DNA of 6,539 bases. Origin: Nitrosopumilaceae archaeon. GTDB lineage: Archaea > Thermoproteota > Nitrososphaeria > Nitrososphaerales > Nitrosopumilaceae. Shown in pieces: positions 5,169-6,539 of the stretch (positions are counted from its first letter, which is position 1; every line of letters starts with the position of its first letter). Where the stretch lies: assembly GCA_007571225.1 (NCBI GenBank), contig RKRU01000210.1, positions 1 to 6,539 of the forward strand, read 5' to 3'. The position numbers and the translations under genes were made by a program. The notes beneath the pieces are model-generated. The model saw only the letters and a program-made list of their open reading frames with translations. It had not been told where the DNA came from and searched no databases.

Positions 5169-5381
5169 ATGGCCGAGACTAACTCCCACTCAGACGAGAT
5201 CGCCAGATTGGCTCAGTCATTTGCCGGACACAGGCCAGACTCCATAACAACAGGTATAGTGGCCGGAAGGCTGTACAACACGTTCTACTACCAGACCCGA
5301 AGAGTACTACGCAGAGATCCCACCCACGACGAGTTTATGGAATTTGTGGAATTTGTAAGACACATCCGGCCGAACTGCTAG
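5169..5381 (+). CDS. Small conserved-looking protein of unknown function (70 aa)
   Basis: The product starts MAETNSHSDEIARLAQ and contains SITTGIVAGRLYNTFYYQTRRV followed by RDPTHDEFMEFVEFVRHIR. It is soluble, probably all-helical, with no cysteines except the last residue and no membrane segment. I believe small proteins of this kind occur in marine Thaumarchaeota, but I cannot name a family or function. The start is ATG 5169; the frame is open to GTG 5130, but that extension is less plausible. The preceding bases (GGAAGAGAAG) give only a weak ribosome-binding site, and a weak AT-rich element lies at 5121-5128. The stop TAG overlaps the uL16 stop on the other strand in a shared CTAG. The coherent composition and tight convergence support a real gene. 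Confidence 0.7.
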   Translation: MAETNSHSDEIARLAQSFAGHRPDSITTGIVAGRLYNTFYYQTRRVLRRDPTHDEFMEFVEFVRHIRPNC

Positions 5382-5887
5382 GGGGACGGCTTGTTCCAGT
5401 CCAGTACCCGTATGGTCGGCGTGCCGGGCAGCTTAACACAGGCACCCTTCAATGCGCTCCTTGCCGCATTCTGGTGCTCCTCGCCATTTACATAAAGCTC
5501 CATTATGCACTGTCCGCGCTTGACTCTCGCACCAAGACTAGTTGCTTTACCCCACGCCCTGCGCATTCCCTCCTGCAACCTGTCTGCACCTGCAGCGGCG
5601 ATCATCTTATTCTCTCGGAGCAGGTTATGCGGATATATCCGAAGGCGCGAATAGTATCCCGACTCGCCCGTGGTCTTCTCAAGCGTCTTGTTTGCCGCAA
5701 GTCGGGTGGACTCTATTGCCATATGTCTTATCTGAATGCGTTCGTTGAGCAGGAGCTGTACACAATACTGGTAGATTCCGCGTTTTCCACCCTGAAACTT
5801 TGCAATCTTGAGCTGGGGCTTACCCTTGATATACTCTTTGCGGGTAAACGGCTGGCCCGTCCCGTCTCTATAATTGGCTCCGTGCAT
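5378..5887 (-). CDS. rpl10e: 50S ribosomal protein uL16 (archaeal L10e)
   Basis: Large-subunit protein of the uL16/L10e family, which sits near the A-site tRNA and the central protuberance. The 169 residues show the N-terminal element GQPFTRKEYIKGKPQLKIAKF (11-31), the conserved RIQIRHMAIESTRLAANK segment (50-67), RIYPHNLLRENKM (83-95), and EGMRRAWGKATSLGARVKRGQ (106-126), the L10e hallmark. Length is normal. A TATA box at 5908-5916 lies 25 bases from the ATG at 5887, so this mRNA is probably leaderless. The gene is monocistronic as far as can be seen and ends in the CTAG shared with the convergent 70-residue gene. Confidence 0.97.
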   Translation of the reverse strand: MHGANYRDGTGQPFTRKEYIKGKPQLKIAKFQGGKRGIYQYCVQLLLNERIQIRHMAIESTRLAANKTLEKTTGESGYYSRLRIYPHNLLRENKMIAAAGADRLQEGMRRAWGKATSLGARVKRGQCIMELYVNGEEHQNAARSALKGACVKLPGTPTIRVLDWNKPSP

Positions 5888-5907
5888 AGATTAGTAGTCT
5901 GACTCCC

Positions 5908-5916
5908 ATATTTTAA
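5908..5916 (-). promoter_or_regulatory. TATA box for uL16
   Basis: The minus strand reads TTAAAATAT, centred about 25 bases before the ATG at 5887, the spacing expected of a leaderless archaeal transcript. Confidence 0.6.
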
Positions 5917-6066
5917 CGGTTGGGGGGGCGCGGGTAACAGGTCCCCCCTGCATAAGCACCCAGAGATTATGAGTTCCATATGACTGAATTACTGATCCTG
6001 AACACAAATTCTGCACATTGTTTACGCCTAACCTAAACAGTACGTGATGGGGGGAGGTAACCTGTT
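5917..6066. other. Intergenic stretch upstream of uL16, with an inverted repeat
   Basis: No gene is visible. There is a run of seven G at 5922-5928. TAACAGGT with a following C6 run (5935-5948) has a complementary partner in G6 (6049-6054) and ACCTGTTA (6060-6067), about 100 bases away. CTGA occurs three times near 5984-6000, but I found no matching C box that would make a C/D RNA. Confidence 0.35.
6053..6058 (+). promoter_or_regulatory. Strong Shine-Dalgarno sequence GGAGGT
   Basis: GGAGGT is complementary to the usual archaeal 16S 3' tail and lies eight bases before the ATG at 6067. It marks this ATG as a real or former start codon. It sits in the small interrupted palindrome AGGTAACCT, which could partly mask it in RNA. 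Confidence 0.4.
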
Positions 6067-6201
6067 ATGGGTACGGCAAAAGAGTACACAGCAAACTACA
6101 GGTTGGGCCGCAAGTACAAGATACGATAAACCTTACCAGTCTTGTATGATTCAGGCTGCGTATGGATGTAGGCGTGCCAACGCGCATCTTGCGTCAACTA
6201 G
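6067..6201 (+). pseudogene. Possible broken gene remnant, nuclease-like N-terminus
   Basis: From the ATG at 6067 the frame reads MGTAKEYTANYRLGRKYKIR and stops at TAA (6127-6129). Continuing in frame past the stop gives TLPVLYDSGCVWM, a TAG (6169-6171), then ACQRASCVN and a TAG (6199-6201). The pattern (A/N)-Y-R-x-G-R-x-Y...DSG-x-V-x-x-R-A resembles, from memory, the start of archaeal Hjc- or Mrr-like nucleases (NYRxGRxxEyxV...L...G...vmRaa). The strong Shine-Dalgarno sequence suggests it was once translated. Alternatives are a genuine 20-residue microprotein or a chance resemblance. It ends five bases from the 3' end of tRNA-Glu. Confidence 0.35.
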
Positions 6202-6205
6202 AATA

Positions 6206-6280
6206 TGCTCCCATCGGGATTTGAACCCGAGTCACTGCCTTGAGAGGGCAGTATGCTTAACCGGACTACACTATGGGAGC
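6206..6280 (-). tRNA. tRNA-Glu (anticodon CTC)
   Basis: A 75-nt intronless cloverleaf on the minus strand. Acceptor GCTCCCA pairs with TGGGAGC, discriminator A; the D-arm is GTGT/GCAT; the anticodon arm is CTGCC-CTCTCAA-GGCAG; the T-arm is TCGGG-TTCAAAT-CCCGA. CCA is not encoded. The anticodon stem and the first four loop bases are identical to those of tRNA-Gln in this window, so the third anticodon base is what tells the two anticodons apart. Confidence 0.96.
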
Positions 6281-6300
6281 TCGATTGTGGATTAGAGAAT

Positions 6301-6313
6301 CTCAATTTAAAGG
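6301..6313 (-). promoter_or_regulatory. TATA box for tRNA-Glu
   Basis: The minus strand reads CCTTTAAATTGAG, centred about 27 bases upstream of the tRNA 5' end at 6280. Confidence 0.5.
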
Positions 6314-6504
6314 AAGGGTTTTGGGCACACGGTACTGCAACTGTAAGAGTTAGTATCTTCTGTATGCAGTGCATGATAGTAGTCGTTTAATGGCACAGTG
6401 GTGGTGGCCAAAAATTTCAAGATCGATATCGTAATACGAGTGACGTGGACCCCATACTTTGGGACACTTTTGAGCCATTTTTTTCGTATGATTTGGACGC
6501 TCAT
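6307..6504 (-). CDS. Doubtful small basic protein with a strong Shine-Dalgarno sequence
   Basis: A 65-codon frame starting MSVQIIRKKWLKSVPKYG and ending CSTVCPKPFL. No family is recognised. The N-terminus is basic and there are two cysteines near the end. Support: GGAGGT (6518-6513) eight bases before the ATG, an ATGA overlap with a frame coming from outside the window, and about a third of its codons in purine-any-pyrimidine form. Against: its stop codon falls in the TATA box of tRNA-Glu, and another frame over the same bases (containing MAQKCPKVWGPRHSYYDID) is also open from the window edge. Confidence 0.3.
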   Translation of the reverse strand: MSVQIIRKKWLKSVPKYGVHVTRITISILKFLATTTVPLNDYYHALHTEDTNSYSCSTVCPKPFL

Positions 6505-6539
6505 TTATCAGTACCTCCGTTCTCTCGGTTCCATTTACT
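6501..6539 (-). CDS. Possible C-terminal end of an upstream gene (partial)
   Basis: One minus-strand frame enters at the window edge and reads SKWNRENGGTDK before TGA at 6503-6501, overlapping the next ATG as ATGA. That layout is typical of coupled genes, but twelve residues are too few to identify a protein. A competing frame open through this stretch (VNGTERTEVLINERPNH...) runs on without a stop to about 6354. Confidence 0.2.
   Translation of the reverse strand, partial: SKWNRENGGTDK
6513..6518 (-). promoter_or_regulatory. Shine-Dalgarno sequence GGAGGT
   Basis: A perfect GGAGGT on the minus strand, eight bases before the ATG at 6504. It is one of only two strong Shine-Dalgarno sites I noticed in the window and the main evidence for the small ORF that follows. 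Confidence 0.4.

Noticed and set aside
4896..5189. N-terminal extension of endA to a start at 5189 (306 residues)
   Set aside because: The added sequence is low-quality Cys/Ser/Trp-rich translation containing the tandem repeat, and the endA TATA box lies within it.
5474..5902. 142-codon plus-strand ORF opposite uL16
   Set aside because: Shadow of the uL16 gene; the peptide looks random.
5984..6055. C/D-box small RNA candidate (several CTGA, one GTGATGG)
   Set aside because: The boxes are in the wrong order and no C box with the full RTGATGA consensus is present.
1..6539. CRISPR array, insertion sequence or complete defence operon
   Set aside because: No regularly spaced repeat series, no transposase and no terminal inverted repeats were seen; the PLD-like gene is alone.

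Overview
This window looks like chromosomal DNA from a thaumarchaeon (Nitrososphaerota), probably of the Nitrosopumilus/Cenarchaeum group. The evidence is a set of archaeal information-processing genes (uS7, uS12, the two-KH NusA-like protein, eL30, archaeal uL16/L10e and a tRNA-splicing endonuclease subunit), TATA boxes about 25-29 bases ahead of several start codons, and tRNA genes without encoded CCA, one of which carries introns. The lineage is my inference from protein style; no rRNA is present to prove it.

Layout. Bases 1-96 are the tail of a plus-strand gene, which meets a minus-strand YkgJ-type cysteine-cluster protein at a shared TTAA. A tRNA-Gln(CTG) follows on the plus strand (1050-1152); a mature 73-nt cloverleaf is obtained only by removing two 15-nt insertions, one in the D-loop and one in the anticodon loop. 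Three bases further on begins, in the opposite orientation, a ribosomal run read on the minus strand: eL30 (2783-3106), NusA-like (2236-2700), uS12 (1794-2231) and uS7 (1156-1797). NusA-like, uS12 and uS7 are tightly coupled; eL30 has its own TATA box and the NusA-like gene has another. In many archaea this run follows the RNA polymerase large-subunit genes and precedes EF-1alpha; here neither neighbour is present. Upstream of eL30 lies about 500 bp without a recognised gene, ending in an AT-rich, nearly palindromic TATA element that could serve both directions.

The plus-strand gene at 3605-4246 encodes a stand-alone phospholipase-D-like domain of the kind normally fused ahead of DEAD/DEAH helicases, and its catalytic-looking residues appear to have decayed. 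It converges on endA (4269-4895), a splicing-endonuclease-family protein that keeps the Tyr and Lys but seems to lack the active-site His. The ends of these two genes carry two copies of a 45-nt sequence 73 bp apart. Then come a conserved-looking 70-residue protein (5169-5381) and uL16/L10e (5378-5887), which converge on a shared CTAG.

The last kilobase holds a gene-poor stretch with a possible broken nuclease-like reading frame behind a strong Shine-Dalgarno sequence, a tRNA-Glu(CTC) on the minus strand, and a doubtful small minus-strand ORF with a perfect GGAGGT.

Together this is a compact translation-oriented region with an intron-bearing tRNA and a subunit of the intron-removing enzyme within 4 kb of each other. 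The accessory-type elements are the PLD-like protein, the duplicated gene ends and the decayed frame next to tRNA-Glu.
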